64,000 nucleotides of DNA from assembly GCA_030833845.1 (NCBI GenBank), contig JAURGK010000005.1, forward strand, positions 1 through 64,000, in the 5' to 3' direction. A program made the translations under genes and the position numbers. Position 1 is the first letter of the stretch. Every line of letters starts with the position of its first letter. Below, in pieces: positions 18,541 through 27,699 of the stretch. The notes under the pieces are model-generated. The model worked only from the letters and a program-made list of their open reading frames with translations. It was not told the DNA's origin and did no database searches. Source of the DNA: Crocinitomicaceae bacterium. Lineage in GTDB: Bacteria > Bacteroidota > Bacteroidia > Flavobacteriales_D > Crocinitomicaceae.

Positions 18541-19314
18541 ATGAAAAACACAGCACTTATTACCGGAGCATCTTCTGGAATCGGAAAGGAATTGGCACGC
18601 ATTCATGCCTCCAAAGGCAGAGATTTGATCTTGGTAGCCAGAAGAATAGAATTACTTCATGGTTTAAAAGAGGAGCTCACTCAAAAATACCGGGTGCAAG
18701 TAGAGGTCATTGCCAAAGACTTGAGTGTGGTAGGTGCTTCACAAGCCCTTTATGATGAAGTCATTCAAAACGGATGGCAAGTAGACTACTTGTTTAATAA
18801 TGCAGGATTTGGAGGAAAAGGCGCCTTTTTAGAGCGTGAACTAGAACAAGATACCGAAATGGTAAGATTGAATGTCATGGCGCTACTCAAGCTCACTCAT
18901 TTATTCGGCAAGGACATGAAGCAAAGGGCCAAAGGAAAAATATTACAAACCGCAAGTACGGCAGGATTCCTTCCTGGTCCTTATCAAAATACTTATTTTG
19001 CTACCAAGGCTTTTGTAGTTTCGCATACCCAAGGTTTGGCCCATGAACTCAAAGGCAGTGGCGTAACAGTTACCGCGCTTTGCCCAGGGCCTGTCCAAAC
19101 GGAATTTGCACAAGTTGCAGGCTTTGGTTCATCAAAAATGTTCGAAGGTGCTGCGAGTGCTTACAAAACGGCTTTGATCGGTTATAATGCCATGGAAAAA
19201 GGGAAGGTGATTTGCATTACAGAGTTACAATTCTCGTTTCTAATCAAATGCTTAAGGCCTTTTCTTCCTACGAGCCTTACTGCAGGTATCATTGCCAAAA
19301 TGCAGCAATCTTAA
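18541..19314 (+). CDS. short-chain dehydrogenase/reductase
   Basis: A classical SDR of 257 residues. Seen: the NAD(P) motif TGASSGIG (9-15), the NNAG motif (86-89), Ser139 in TASTAG, and the Tyr152-x-x-x-Lys156 pair in YFATK, so the active site is complete. ARR after strand 2 (33-35) suggests NADP preference. The tail has a hydrophobic, basic segment typical of the DltE/SDR39U-like cluster that reduces unknown keto substrates. The closest match of this layout is the YqjQ/DltE-like group; the substrate cannot be read from sequence. It lies just upstream of tatA, which has its own -7 box. Confidence 0.9.
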   Translation: MKNTALITGASSGIGKELARIHASKGRDLILVARRIELLHGLKEELTQKYRVQVEVIAKDLSVVGASQALYDEVIQNGWQVDYLFNNAGFGGKGAFLERELEQDTEMVRLNVMALLKLTHLFGKDMKQRAKGKILQTASTAGFLPGPYQNTYFATKAFVVSHTQGLAHELKGSGVTVTALCPGPVQTEFAQVAGFGSSKMFEGAASAYKTALIGYNAMEKGKVICITELQFSFLIKCLRPFLPTSLTAGIIAKMQQS

Positions 19315-19326
19315 ATGATTTCTTTG

Positions 19327-19334
19327 TAATTTTG
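19327..19334 (+). promoter_or_regulatory. -7 box (TAATTTTG) of tatA, 4 nt from the ATG
   Basis: A perfect TAnnTTTG match followed by only four bases before the tatA ATG at 19339. If it is used, the message would start at or within a base or two of the start codon. Confidence 0.55.
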
Positions 19335-19338
19335 CTTC

Positions 19339-19737
19339 ATGCAACCCATTGCACTGTTTTTAAATGACGTCGCAGGTTCAGAAATTGTCCTGATTATTTT
19401 GGTAGTGCTCATGTTTTTTGGCTCCAAAAGTATACCGGGAATTGCCAAAACTTTGGGGCAAGCTTTGTATCAGATCCGCAACGCTTCCAATGATCTTCAG
19501 CAAGAAATTCGCCGTTCTGGTCAGGAAATGAAAGCCGATTTGAATATCAAGGACATTCTTAAAGAGACCGAAGAAAGTCTAACAGGCCCCATTGAGCAAA
19601 TTACTACAGATATCAATCATACGGTCCATTATGGATCCATGCCAAAACAGGTCAAGCAACAAGTAACGGCCGGCAACCCTGTTGAGGAGGTTTCAGATAA
19701 TGCTCCTGACCAAAACCAATCAAATCCCACCTCATGA
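19339..19737 (+). CDS. tatA: twin-arginine translocase subunit TatA/TatE
   Basis: The pore-forming subunit of the Tat pathway, which exports folded proteins. Seen: one N-terminal membrane helix (about 14-30), the [15 protein letters not shown] hinge and amphipathic helix with the conserved Phe-Gly and Pro, then a charged tail to residue 132. The order and length fit TatA; no tatC or tatB is in the window. The glycosylasparaginase at 57353 carries a Tat-type signal and is a plausible cargo. The stop overlaps the purE start by 4 nt (ATGA). Confidence 0.9.
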   Translation: MQPIALFLNDVAGSEIVLIILVVLMFFGSKSIPGIAKTLGQALYQIRNASNDLQQEIRRSGQEMKADLNIKDILKETEESLTGPIEQITTDINHTVHYGSMPKQVKQQVTAGNPVEEVSDNAPDQNQSNPTS

Positions 19738-20210
19738 CAAAAGTAGGCATCATCATGGGCAGCAAATCAGACTGGCCCATCATGCAAGAAGCACAATCCA
19801 TCTTAGAATCATTTGGTGTCAATGTGGAAGCAGAAGTTGTTTCAGCGCACCGTACACCAGAAAAAATGGTCGCTTACGCCAAAGCAGCCGCGGGGCGAGG
19901 CATCAAGGTAATTATTGCTGGTGCAGGCGGTGCAGCGCATTTGCCAGGCATGACCGCTTCAATGACCACACTTCCGGTGATTGGTGTACCAATCAAATCT
20001 TCCAATTCTATCGACGGTTGGGATTCTATACTTTCCATTCTTCAAATGCCCAATGGTATTCCGGTAGCAACAGTTGCTCTGAATGGTGCCAAAAACGCTG
20101 GAATACTAGCCGCAAGGATATTAGCTGCATTCGATACTGATTTGCAAGCCAAACTTGATGCTTATATGGCTCAAATGGCTAAGCAGGTCAATGAAGCAAA
20201 GCTTTCTTAA
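19734..20210 (+). CDS. purE: N5-carboxyaminoimidazole ribonucleotide mutase PurE
   Basis: Purine synthesis: moves the carboxyl group from N5-CAIR to C4, giving CAIR. Seen: the GSKSDWP motif near the start, the SAHRTP motif, [11 protein letters not shown] and GVPIKS, all features of class I PurE; 158 residues is normal. It is translationally coupled to tatA by a 4-nt ATGA overlap. Its end overlaps the convergent exo-muramidase gene by 4 nt. PurK is not in the window; PurL is encoded at 29184. Confidence 0.96.
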   Translation: MTKVGIIMGSKSDWPIMQEAQSILESFGVNVEAEVVSAHRTPEKMVAYAKAAAGRGIKVIIAGAGGAAHLPGMTASMTTLPVIGVPIKSSNSIDGWDSILSILQMPNGIPVATVALNGAKNAGILAARILAAFDTDLQAKLDAYMAQMAKQVNEAKLS

Positions 20211-21523
20211 TCGTAGAGTAAATATTTACTTCTTATTTGGGCAAAGCCCTCTAATCCCGGCTGCCATGTACTTCTAATTTCTTTGGCAGACCAGCCTTTT
20301 TCTATTTGATCTGCCAAGGATGCAGTTCCAGCGAGTCGGTTAAAAAACGAAGGTTGATCAATGAATTTAATGGAGTCTGTGAGCAGTTCTTTGGCGCGTA
20401 TGAGATAGCTCAAATCTATTTGGTATGCTCTTTTAAAAGTACGAGGCGTTAAGTTAAAGCCTTGACATAAAACATTGAAATGTTTGGGATTGCTCGCGCC
20501 ATTGGTGGCAATGGGCATGAATTGAAAGTCTTGTTGAGGGAACTGTGGGTGCCCATAGACTTCAAAAGGATGGTCTGTGCCTCGACCAACGCTCACAGTG
20601 GTTGCCTCAAATAAGCAAAGACTCGGATATAGTGAAACAGCCGCTTGGGTGCGCAGGTTAGGCGATGGAGCTATCGGTAAATTGTAGTGGTATTTATGCT
20701 TGTAATTCAAGCATGAGATTACCCATAAATTGCACTGCATTTGATTATTAAGCCACCCTTCACCATTGATCATTTGTGCGTATTCTCCAACCGTCATGCC
20801 ATAGACTATAGGAACAGGGTGCATTCCAACAAATGATTTATAAGAGGGCTCTAAAATTGGGCCGTCAATGTAATGACCATTTGGATTAGGGCGGTCCAGT
20901 ACAAGAAGTTTTTTATTGTTTTCTGCACAGGCTTCCATCACATAATGCAAGGTAGAGATATAGGTGTAAAATCGCACACCAACATCTTGGATGTCATAGA
21001 TCACAATGTCCACATCTTGCATCTGATCAAGGCTTGGTTTTTTGTTTGAACCGTATAGTGAGATCAGCGGCAAGCCTGTCTTTGCGTCAGTACTGTGATT
21101 AACGTGCTGGCCCGCATCTACATCACCCCTAAAGCCGTGCTCAGGGGCGAAAACTTTAATGACATTGATTTGCAAGGCCAATAGGGTGTCAACGAGATGC
21201 ACCCCATTGATCATAGAGGTTTGGTTGGCCACCACCGCTATGCGTTTATTTCGCAATGAATCAATATACAGTGAGGTGCGCTCAATTCCTAATATTGGAC
21301 TTGTAACTGCTGAACTTTGATTATGTTCGGTATTTTTGGGCACTGCTTTAGCAGCCAATGCGTTTTTATGAAATGTAGGAAATTGAGTAGCGTAGAAATA
21401 GTGCTGATTGTACGCTAAAAGTCCAAATGCGATGAGCAAAATGTGGAGCAGCACAGCAGAAGCCAAAAGCTTTGTGTATTTTTGGTTTTGCAAATCAGCT
21501 CTTTTGAATTTGGAACGCTTCAT
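20207..21523 (-). CDS. namZ: DUF1343 / NamZ-type exo-beta-N-acetylmuramidase
   Basis: A glycoside hydrolase of family GH171, which releases MurNAc from the non-reducing end of peptidoglycan fragments in wall recycling. Seen: a signal-anchor segment (about 19-39), then [19 protein letters not shown] with the conserved Glu-His, [36 protein letters not shown] and [11 protein letters not shown]. The 438-residue length matches family members with an N-terminal anchor. The ATG at 21523 overlaps the 5' end of the divergent permease gene by about 20 nt. The protein should face the periplasm. Confidence 0.88.
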   Translation of the reverse strand: MKRSKFKRADLQNQKYTKLLASAVLLHILLIAFGLLAYNQHYFYATQFPTFHKNALAAKAVPKNTEHNQSSAVTSPILGIERTSLYIDSLRNKRIAVVANQTSMINGVHLVDTLLALQINVIKVFAPEHGFRGDVDAGQHVNHSTDAKTGLPLISLYGSNKKPSLDQMQDVDIVIYDIQDVGVRFYTYISTLHYVMEACAENNKKLLVLDRPNPNGHYIDGPILEPSYKSFVGMHPVPIVYGMTVGEYAQMINGEGWLNNQMQCNLWVISCLNYKHKYHYNLPIAPSPNLRTQAAVSLYPSLCLFEATTVSVGRGTDHPFEVYGHPQFPQQDFQFMPIATNGASNPKHFNVLCQGFNLTPRTFKRAYQIDLSYLIRAKELLTDSIKFIDQPSFFNRLAGTASLADQIEKGWSAKEIRSTWQPGLEGFAQIRSKYLLYD

Positions 21524-23162
21524 ATCATCTCGGTTAATCCGTCAAAAACACCTGGGTTTAACAGGGTCAAGGCCGGTGCTTCGCATTGCGGTGGTTAGTA
21601 TTGCTTTGGCTATTATTGTCAATATACTAACCTTGGCCATAGTGCGGGGCTTTCAACAACAAGTTAAAGCTAAAATTAATGGTTTTAATGCTCCGCTTTT
21701 CATTTCAAAAGCAGGATCTTCACATATTTTTGAAGCTGAGCCTTTTGATCGGCGCATTCCCTTTATTTCTGAAATAAGTCAAATAGCTGGCATACAAGGT
21801 GTTCAGGCAGTTGGGTTTAAGCCAGTTTTGCTTCAATCAAAGCACTTTACTGATACGATAAATTTAAATCGAGGTGCAGATTCTATCGTGCAAAGGCAAG
21901 AGCTTATGGGGCTGATGCTCAAAGGCGTAGACAGCACCTATGATTGGTCTTTTATTTCTGAAAATTTAAAGAAGGGGCGCTTGATAAATAAAAACAATTT
22001 AAATGAAGTAATGCTTTCAATAAGTGTTGCTAAAAAATTGAATATCAAGTTAAATGATGAGATTTCTGCATTTCATATCAAACAAAAACCACTATTAAAG
22101 AAATTAAAAGTGGTAGGTTTGTTTGATACTGGTTTTTCTGAGTACGATCAGAAATTAATATTTGGTCATCTTCAATTGGTGCAGCATTTGAGTGATTACG
22201 GCACGCGTGTTTCGCTGCGCCCTGAGCTCAATGGAAAATCGCAATTTGTAATTTCAGTTGATGTAGAAGGCGATGCTTCAAACCTCTTATTTGACTGGGG
22301 GCTAGGTAGGGATATTTATACGGCTCACAAATTCAATGTGCTCTATGACACAACGCTGAAAGTCCATGCCTATAGATTTGATCCTAGCACGGCAAAAACA
22401 GTGCTCATAGATAGCGCCTCAATTCAAATAAATGCACCCGAGGTGTTGACTTATAATGATTTGAAACTAGAAAATGGTTCGCCAATCTGTTTGGTAGACG
22501 GAGTCAATGAACAGGTCTATGCGACCACCAAAGGGCCCTTAAAATTTAAATGCATCGATGGTATAGGAACGGCCAAGCATTTTGTTTCGGGTTTTGAGGT
22601 AACGATTACGGATTTTGATGCGCTTCAACGAATGGAGCAGGAAGTAAAGAATGTGGTAGAAATGCGTCCGGTAAATCAGCATCTATTGCAAGTAACAAGC
22701 ATAAAAAATACAGAGGCGGATTTGTTCGCATGGCTTAATTTTATTGATTTTAACTTATTGATTATCATATTTTTAATGATAGTTATTGGAATAATTAATA
22801 TAGGTTCTGCGATGCTCGTAATTATTGTTGTGCGGACCTCTTTTGTAGGCTTGCTTAAAACACTGGGCGCCAACAATCAAGCGGTGCGCCGTATTTTTTT
22901 ATACCAAGCGGCATATCTACTTTTGCGCGGCTTGTTGATAGGAAATGTCATCGCTCTTTTATTTTGTGTGCTTCAGGACCGTTTCGGCCTTATTGAGCTC
23001 AATGCTGAAGTATATTATTTGAGTGCTGTTCCGATTTCGCTCAATATTTGGAATATCTTGTTTGTCAATGCCATGACTTTTGTTATTTGTATGCTCGCCT
23101 TGTTATTACCTAGCAGAGTAGTGGCACGTATTTCACCCTTAAAAGCCATTCAATTCAAATGA
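21504..23162 (+). CDS. FtsX-like permease (lipoprotein-release or ABC type)
   Basis: A membrane protein of the LolC/LolE/MacB-type permease group: an N-terminal transmembrane helix, a large periplasmic domain, and three C-terminal helices (from about residue 425). Seen: RPVLRIAVVSIALAIIVNIL, the INIGSAMLVIIVVRTS segment and FKTLGA-like LLKTLGANNQ that sits at the ATPase interface. The ATP-binding partner is not adjacent. No ATG is available: upstream ATGs run through the divergent namZ gene, so a TTG start at 21504 (552 residues) is the best fit; TTG at 21510 is an alternative. It is followed by an Smr gene with a 4-nt overlap. Confidence 0.8.
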   Translation: MNLERFISSRLIRQKHLGLTGSRPVLRIAVVSIALAIIVNILTLAIVRGFQQQVKAKINGFNAPLFISKAGSSHIFEAEPFDRRIPFISEISQIAGIQGVQAVGFKPVLLQSKHFTDTINLNRGADSIVQRQELMGLMLKGVDSTYDWSFISENLKKGRLINKNNLNEVMLSISVAKKLNIKLNDEISAFHIKQKPLLKKLKVVGLFDTGFSEYDQKLIFGHLQLVQHLSDYGTRVSLRPELNGKSQFVISVDVEGDASNLLFDWGLGRDIYTAHKFNVLYDTTLKVHAYRFDPSTAKTVLIDSASIQINAPEVLTYNDLKLENGSPICLVDGVNEQVYATTKGPLKFKCIDGIGTAKHFVSGFEVTITDFDALQRMEQEVKNVVEMRPVNQHLLQVTSIKNTEADLFAWLNFIDFNLLIIIFLMIVIGIINIGSAMLVIIVVRTSFVGLLKTLGANNQAVRRIFLYQAAYLLLRGLLIGNVIALLFCVLQDRFGLIELNAEVYYLSAVPISLNIWNILFVNAMTFVICMLALLLPSRVVARISPLKAIQFK

Positions 23163-23677
23163 CTTGGCAAAAAGGTCAAGAGGTAAGTTTACTCAAAGAA
23201 ACTGGCGTATTTGTCATTATTTCAATTGAGAAAGATTATTTGCTCCTTGAAGATGAATTTGGCTTTGAATTGAGGGTGCTGCATGCTGAGGCGGTCCTAC
23301 GGCGCCCCATTCCTCTTCGCGATTTTCAAAGTAAAGATGAAAAACCGACTAAACCTACGCCTCAACTACCAAAGGATAAAAGTTTGCCCTCTATTGATTT
23401 GCATGCCGAAATGCTTGGTCTTCCTCAAGGCATGCAAGCTCATTCCATTTTATTGGCGCAGCTCCGGGCTTTCAAAAACTTTTGCAATGAGCAATACCGT
23501 CATCAACAGAATAAATTCGAAGTGGTACACGGTGCCGGTGAAGGGGTCTTGAAGGGAGAAATCCGTCAGTTGGTTCTGGCAAAAAAGGGTATCCAAATGC
23601 ATGATGGCACTTGGAGCAACGGTCGTGTAGGTGCTTCGCGCATTGAAATTACTTTACATCAATTTGAGCCATTCTGA
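23159..23677 (+). CDS. Smr-domain protein
   Basis: A 172-residue cytoplasmic protein with an N-terminal beta segment (about 1-60, KGQEVSLLKETGVFVI) and a C-terminal Smr (MutS2-related) domain. Seen: SIDLHAEMLG with the catalytic-type DLH and a VVHGAGEGVLKGEI motif (HGxGxGxL), both typical of Smr nucleases. Known: this layout occurs in Bacteroidota proteins annotated DUF2027/Smr. Its start overlaps the permease stop by 4 nt and its end overlaps the convergent secreted hydrolase by 19 nt. Confidence 0.8.
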   Translation: MTWQKGQEVSLLKETGVFVIISIEKDYLLLEDEFGFELRVLHAEAVLRRPIPLRDFQSKDEKPTKPTPQLPKDKSLPSIDLHAEMLGLPQGMQAHSILLAQLRAFKNFCNEQYRHQQNKFEVVHGAGEGVLKGEIRQLVLAKKGIQMHDGTWSNGRVGASRIEITLHQFEPF

Positions 23678-25335
23678 TGCTTGCCTAGGTAACCTGGCTG
23701 CTGTGCCAAAATTTCGAATACCCAGTCGTAGTAACCTATGTAATGAGATTTAAGGTAACCCATGCGGTTTGCTAAATTTTTTGGAAATCCGATATGTTGA
23801 CTAGCTTTCAAACCAAGAATGCGCCACTGTGGTGCAACCCCATCTTGTTGGCATGGTGCGTGTCTTTGCGGCCCATATAATTTGGTGCCGTATTGATAGA
23901 CCTCTTGCCACCATTGCGCAGCGAAATACATCCCTTTAGGGTTTTCAGGAGCAAAGGCCCAATAGCAGGCCAATTGAATTTTTCCACGTAGTATGCTTGT
24001 CATCCCCATCAAATAAGCGTGCCCCATGCTATGGCTCACCACATAAAGGGTATCGTTATGGGTCAAGTTTCCATCTCGGCTCAATTCTTGCAATAAGTTT
24101 CTTCCCGCTTGCTTGCCAGCCATATAGCGTTTCTTGAATCCTTGGTAGTTTGGAGCGGTAGCTAGTAGGTTGTAAGTGCGCACATTTTGTTGATTGGCAA
24201 CCTTTGTTGTTGCGCAATGGTGTGGGCCTTTACAAGGAGGGGGGTATAGGGCAGCAGTGCTGACAAATTTGATCAAGGAGCCATGGTTGGAAGTGCTGAC
24301 ACTGTGATGTCCATCTGCAAAGAGAATTTCATCGGGTGAAATCCTGTTTGCAACTTCATCCAAAAAACGCTCTTTTGGCCAATAGGAGAATTGATCATAG
24401 TTGTAAATCAGGTTTTTACTTCGGGGCTTTTCTAGGCCTTTGCTATTGATCTCTTCAAAGGCCCGCTCTGGATCCGAACTCGTGGAAACAGGACGGTAGC
24501 CATTGACAAACAAAAGAATTCTTTTGGCTTTTTCTTTACTCAACTCATAAGGTATGAGCTGCTTGTTTTTAATTTGAAAATAAAGAGCACTGTCTTTTTT
24601 GGCGCTTGATTGATCGTGGATAACAACGAGTTGGGTTGGAGCCTTGCGTTTCTTTGATTCGCCACTGAATTTTAAATAGCGCTTATCGTACAGATAAGAG
24701 AGGGAGCCATTTTGATTTTTTTTAAAGTGCATCACAGGCAAGGTCCTGATAGAAAACCACCGTCCATCTCTTTTACGGTAGGATTGAAAGCGCAGACGAG
24801 TAGTTTCTATCGGGTCAAAATAGGTGCGATCTGAAAATTTTGACTGTAGTTGGATGGAAGAATAATTTTTAAAATCGTCAAGTTCAAGATTACGAAAATG
24901 AAACTTTGTATTGTACAACTCAATGGCCCAAATGGTGGCCCAATTGCCTGCAATTACAGCGGCCCACAGCATAAGTTTTAAAAATCTAAAAGACCAGCGC
25001 TTAAAAAAGCGACTTTCTCTCATGCGACGATTGATTTTTCTAAACGTAAGGATTTGAAGCAATAGCGTCAAGGCCAAGGCTACAAAATGCAATATCGTCC
25101 AATGAATACCAAATCGATTGAATCGAATTTTAAAAAAAGGATTATTGGGTTCTTTGTATTGAAAGAATTGATTGCGCTGCTCTAAGATCTCAATACCAAA
25201 GTTTTCTTTCTGAGCATCAATGATTTGGCCCTTAGAATTTTCTTGCCAAGCTAAGTGTTGAACTCTGCCATTATTTGCATAGGCTGGAGCGCAAATGACA
25301 TAAAAAAGTAATATCAGTTGAAAGAATCGTTGCAC
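23659..25335 (-). CDS. secreted alpha/beta hydrolase-like protein, function unknown
   Basis: A 558-residue exported protein. The start used is the GTG at 25335, which gives a clean signal peptide (MQRFFQLILLFYVICAPAY) and lies 1 nt after the ferredoxin stop; longer in-frame starts lie inside the ferredoxin gene. Seen: two membrane segments (about 77-98 and 119-141); then ILLFVNGYRPV, the nucleophile motif VVSHSMGHAY (Ser in an SxSxG-like elbow), and YWAFAPENP. This resembles esterases of the alpha/beta hydrolase group, but the substrate is unknown. It should follow the ferredoxin in one transcript. Confidence 0.65.
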   Translation of the reverse strand: MQRFFQLILLFYVICAPAYANNGRVQHLAWQENSKGQIIDAQKENFGIEILEQRNQFFQYKEPNNPFFKIRFNRFGIHWTILHFVALALTLLLQILTFRKINRRMRESRFFKRWSFRFLKLMLWAAVIAGNWATIWAIELYNTKFHFRNLELDDFKNYSSIQLQSKFSDRTYFDPIETTRLRFQSYRKRDGRWFSIRTLPVMHFKKNQNGSLSYLYDKRYLKFSGESKKRKAPTQLVVIHDQSSAKKDSALYFQIKNKQLIPYELSKEKAKRILLFVNGYRPVSTSSDPERAFEEINSKGLEKPRSKNLIYNYDQFSYWPKERFLDEVANRISPDEILFADGHHSVSTSNHGSLIKFVSTAALYPPPCKGPHHCATTKVANQQNVRTYNLLATAPNYQGFKKRYMAGKQAGRNLLQELSRDGNLTHNDTLYVVSHSMGHAYLMGMTSILRGKIQLACYWAFAPENPKGMYFAAQWWQEVYQYGTKLYGPQRHAPCQQDGVAPQWRILGLKASQHIGFPKNLANRMGYLKSHYIGYYDWVFEILAQQPGYLGKHQNGSN

Positions 25336-25336
25336 A

Positions 25337-25684
25337 TTAGAGGTGCATGAAGTTCTTTTTGGCGAGCAATTCATCTTCAGATTCGCGGTAGTCGGGGTCG
25401 TCAACGCAGCAATCTACAGGGCAAACAGCAGCACATTGGGGCTCGTCATGAAATCCAACACACTCTGTGCATTTCTCATGTGCAATGTAATATACATCCA
25501 TGTTCACGGGCTCGTGAGCATGGGATGCTTCTATTTGGTCGCCATCGAGTGTTTCAATGAGGCCTTTGAGTGAAGTGCCATCAGCAAACTTCCATTCGGC
25601 TCCGCCTTCATAAATGGCATTATTCGGACATTCGGGCTCGCAAGCGCCACAATTAATGCATTCGTCGGTGATCATAATAGCCAT
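25337..25684 (-). CDS. 4Fe-4S ferredoxin (two clusters)
   Basis: A 115-residue ferredoxin of the YfhL/Allochromatium type. Seen: CINCGACEPECP near the N-terminus for one cluster, and CTECVGFHDEPQCAAVCPVDCC for the second, with the characteristic insertion between the first two Cys groups; the end is an acidic tail (DPDYRESEDELL). The start is the ATG at 25684 (MAIMITDEC); longer frames lack any family match. Its -7 box lies 17 nt upstream. It faces the LuxC-like reductase divergently and is followed 1 nt downstream by the secreted hydrolase. Confidence 0.92.
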   Translation of the reverse strand: MAIMITDECINCGACEPECPNNAIYEGGAEWKFADGTSLKGLIETLDGDQIEASHAHEPVNMDVYYIAHEKCTECVGFHDEPQCAAVCPVDCCVDDPDYRESEDELLAKKNFMHL

Positions 25685-25701
25685 AAGAGCAAATTTTAGT
25701 G

Positions 25702-25709
25702 CAAATATA
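25702..25709 (-). promoter_or_regulatory. -7 box (TATATTTG) of the ferredoxin gene
   Basis: A perfect TAnnTTTG match 17 nt before the ATG at 25684, in the gap shared with the divergent reductase gene. Confidence 0.6.
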
Positions 25710-25763
25710 ACAACGACTGAGCGAAACTTTTGTGCGCCGTCAAACAAAAAATATTTAAAAGTG

Positions 25764-25771
25764 TACTTTTG
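25764..25771 (+). promoter_or_regulatory. -7 box (TACTTTTG) of the LuxC-like gene, 4 nt from the ATG
   Basis: A perfect TAnnTTTG match with only CAGC between it and the ATG at 25776. A leaderless message would follow. Confidence 0.55.
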
Positions 25772-25775
25772 CAGC

Positions 25776-26825
25776 ATGGAAAGGAGCCAAATCACCCAAA
25801 GTTTTGCTTTACTTGGATCAGTCATCAATGCATTAGTACAAGACAAGGAGCGTCCAATGATTTGCCCAACAGATCACTGGGATGCTCTTCATTTACTCAT
25901 TGAAAAAGAGCAACATTACAATGGGTGGTTCACCAAAGATTCAATCAAAAATGCATTTGAAGAAATTTCCTCTTGGCTAGAGCTTGAGAAAATCGAAGCG
26001 TGGGTTGCGTCCTATGTTTACGCACCTCAACCAAAAACGGTCGCTATCATCATGCCAGGGAATTTACCTCTAGTGGGGTTTCATGATTTTCTTTGTGTGC
26101 TCTGCTCTGGCAATAAAGCATTGATCAAACTCAGCAGCGAAGACGCTCGTTTGCTGCCGGCTTTGGTCGAGATATTATTACATTTCGAACCCGCGCTTGG
26201 GTCTAGAATTGAATTTGTCAATGGGAAATTACAAGGTTTTGAAGCAGTAATAGCTACAGGATCTGATAATTCAATGCTTCATTTTAAAGAATATTTTGCT
26301 GCCTACCCAAGTATCATGCGGGGCCATCGCACCTCGGTTGCTGTCTTGAGTGGAAAGGAGACGGATCAGGAACTCTTTGCCTTAGGGCAAGATATTTTTC
26401 AATATTTTGGCCGTGGTTGCCGCAACGTGACACATTTACTAATCAGCGCCGATTTTGAATTGGATCGGTTTTTTGAGGCGATTGTCCCGTATGGCGATAT
26501 CATTCACCACAAGAAGTATGGCAATAATTACGACTACAACAAGGCCATACACTTGATGAATCAAGTTCCTATATTGGATAATAATTTTGTGTTGCTCAAG
26601 GAAAGCAAAGATTTGAATTCCCCTTTGGGTATGCTTCATTATCATCGCTATCAAAATCAAGAGCAACTCAATGCCTTTTTATCTGAACACCAATCCCATA
26701 TACAATGTATCGTTGGCGAGGGTTTTTTGGCATTTGGCTCGGCCCAATGCCCGACGCTCAATGATTATGCTGATGAGATTGACACCATGTATTTTCTTGG
26801 TAACTTTGCCGCATGTCTCTCTTAG
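25776..26825 (+). CDS. LuxC-like acyl-CoA reductase
   Basis: A 349-residue protein of the aldehyde-dehydrogenase-like LuxC family, which reduces acyl-CoA (or acyl thioesters) to aldehydes with NADPH. Seen: IIMPGNLPLVGFHD (cofactor region), IKLSSEDARLLPAL and GRGCRNVTHL carrying the expected catalytic Cys. The start is the ATG at 25776 (MERSQITQ); an earlier in-frame ATG is on antisense ferredoxin sequence. It is in a non-luminous context: no luxAB, luxD or luxE nearby. It is transcribed away from the ferredoxin and is followed 8 nt later by map. Confidence 0.82.
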   Translation: MERSQITQSFALLGSVINALVQDKERPMICPTDHWDALHLLIEKEQHYNGWFTKDSIKNAFEEISSWLELEKIEAWVASYVYAPQPKTVAIIMPGNLPLVGFHDFLCVLCSGNKALIKLSSEDARLLPALVEILLHFEPALGSRIEFVNGKLQGFEAVIATGSDNSMLHFKEYFAAYPSIMRGHRTSVAVLSGKETDQELFALGQDIFQYFGRGCRNVTHLLISADFELDRFFEAIVPYGDIIHHKKYGNNYDYNKAIHLMNQVPILDNNFVLLKESKDLNSPLGMLHYHRYQNQEQLNAFLSEHQSHIQCIVGEGFLAFGSAQCPTLNDYADEIDTMYFLGNFAACLS

Positions 26826-26833
26826 AAAAATTC

Positions 26834-27607
26834 ATGATTCGATATAAAACCCCACAAGAAATTGAAATCATGCGCCAAGCAGCGCAAATTGTAAGCCGTA
26901 CCCTTGGTTTGGTTGCTCAACATATGAAGCCCGGCGTTACCCCTCGTTTTTTGGATCAATTGGCAGAAGACTATATCCGTAGCCAAAATGCCATTCCTGG
27001 TTTCAAAGGCCTTTATGGCTGCCCAAGTACGCTTTTGATTTCTGTCAATGAGCAGGTTGTTCACGGTTTGCCAACCGATACACCCATTCAAGACGGCGAT
27101 ATTGTCTCGGTTGATTGCGGGTCTTTGTTTAAAGGCTATTATGGTGATCATGCCTACACTTTTGAGGTGGGAGAGGTGAGCGCGGCTAAAAAAGAACTCT
27201 GCAAGGTCACCAAAGAGTGTTTGTATTTAGGTATTGAGCAGGCCACCACTGCCAACCGCATTGAAGACATCGGATTTGCCATTCAGCAACACGCCGAGGC
27301 GCATGGCTATGGTGTAGTTCGAGATCTTGTTGGTCACGGCCTAGGGAAAGAACTGCACGAAGAGCCTCAAGTGCCCAACTATGGGCGCCGTGGTCGAGGA
27401 AAAAAAATCCAAAACGGACTTACCATTGCCATTGAACCTATGATCAATATGGGGACCGAAAAAGTCGAAACCCTTGAAGACAAATGGACTATCGTTACCG
27501 CAGACCGCCAGCCAAGCGCACATTTCGAGCACAATATTGCTGTTGTGGATGGCCAACCTGTTATCTTGTCAACCTTTGATTACATCTATGAGGCTTTAGG
27601 GTTGTAG
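26834..27607 (+). CDS. map: type I methionine aminopeptidase
   Basis: Removes the initiator Met from new proteins. Seen: CGSLFKGYYGDHAYTF with the first metal-binding Asp pair, GHGLGKELHEEP and IEPMINMG, together with the conserved YGCPSTLLISVNEQVVHG. The start used is the ATG at 26834 (MIRYKTPQEIE), which fits the family N-terminus; an ATG at 26813 inside the upstream gene would add seven residues. 257 residues is normal. The terminator at 27654-27681 follows. Confidence 0.95.
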   Translation: MIRYKTPQEIEIMRQAAQIVSRTLGLVAQHMKPGVTPRFLDQLAEDYIRSQNAIPGFKGLYGCPSTLLISVNEQVVHGLPTDTPIQDGDIVSVDCGSLFKGYYGDHAYTFEVGEVSAAKKELCKVTKECLYLGIEQATTANRIEDIGFAIQQHAEAHGYGVVRDLVGHGLGKELHEEPQVPNYGRRGRGKKIQNGLTIAIEPMINMGTEKVETLEDKWTIVTADRQPSAHFEHNIAVVDGQPVILSTFDYIYEALGL

Positions 27608-27653
27608 GACACAAGATTAACGAATTGCATTTTCAAATAAAATTGTATCCATA

Positions 27654-27681
27654 AAAAAAGCGCCTCAAAGGCGCTTTTTTT
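27654..27681. terminator. bidirectional terminator between map and lpdA
   Basis: A stem of AAAAAAGCGCC/GGCGCTTTTTT around a TCAAA loop, with A and T runs on both sides, sits between two convergent genes, so it can serve both strands. Confidence 0.85.
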
Positions 27682-27699
27682 ACATAATAGATTTTGATC

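Noticed and set aside
19682-20140. 152-codon frame overlapping tatA and purE
   Set aside because: It is in another frame of two firmly identified genes, with Arg/His/Ser-rich noise composition.
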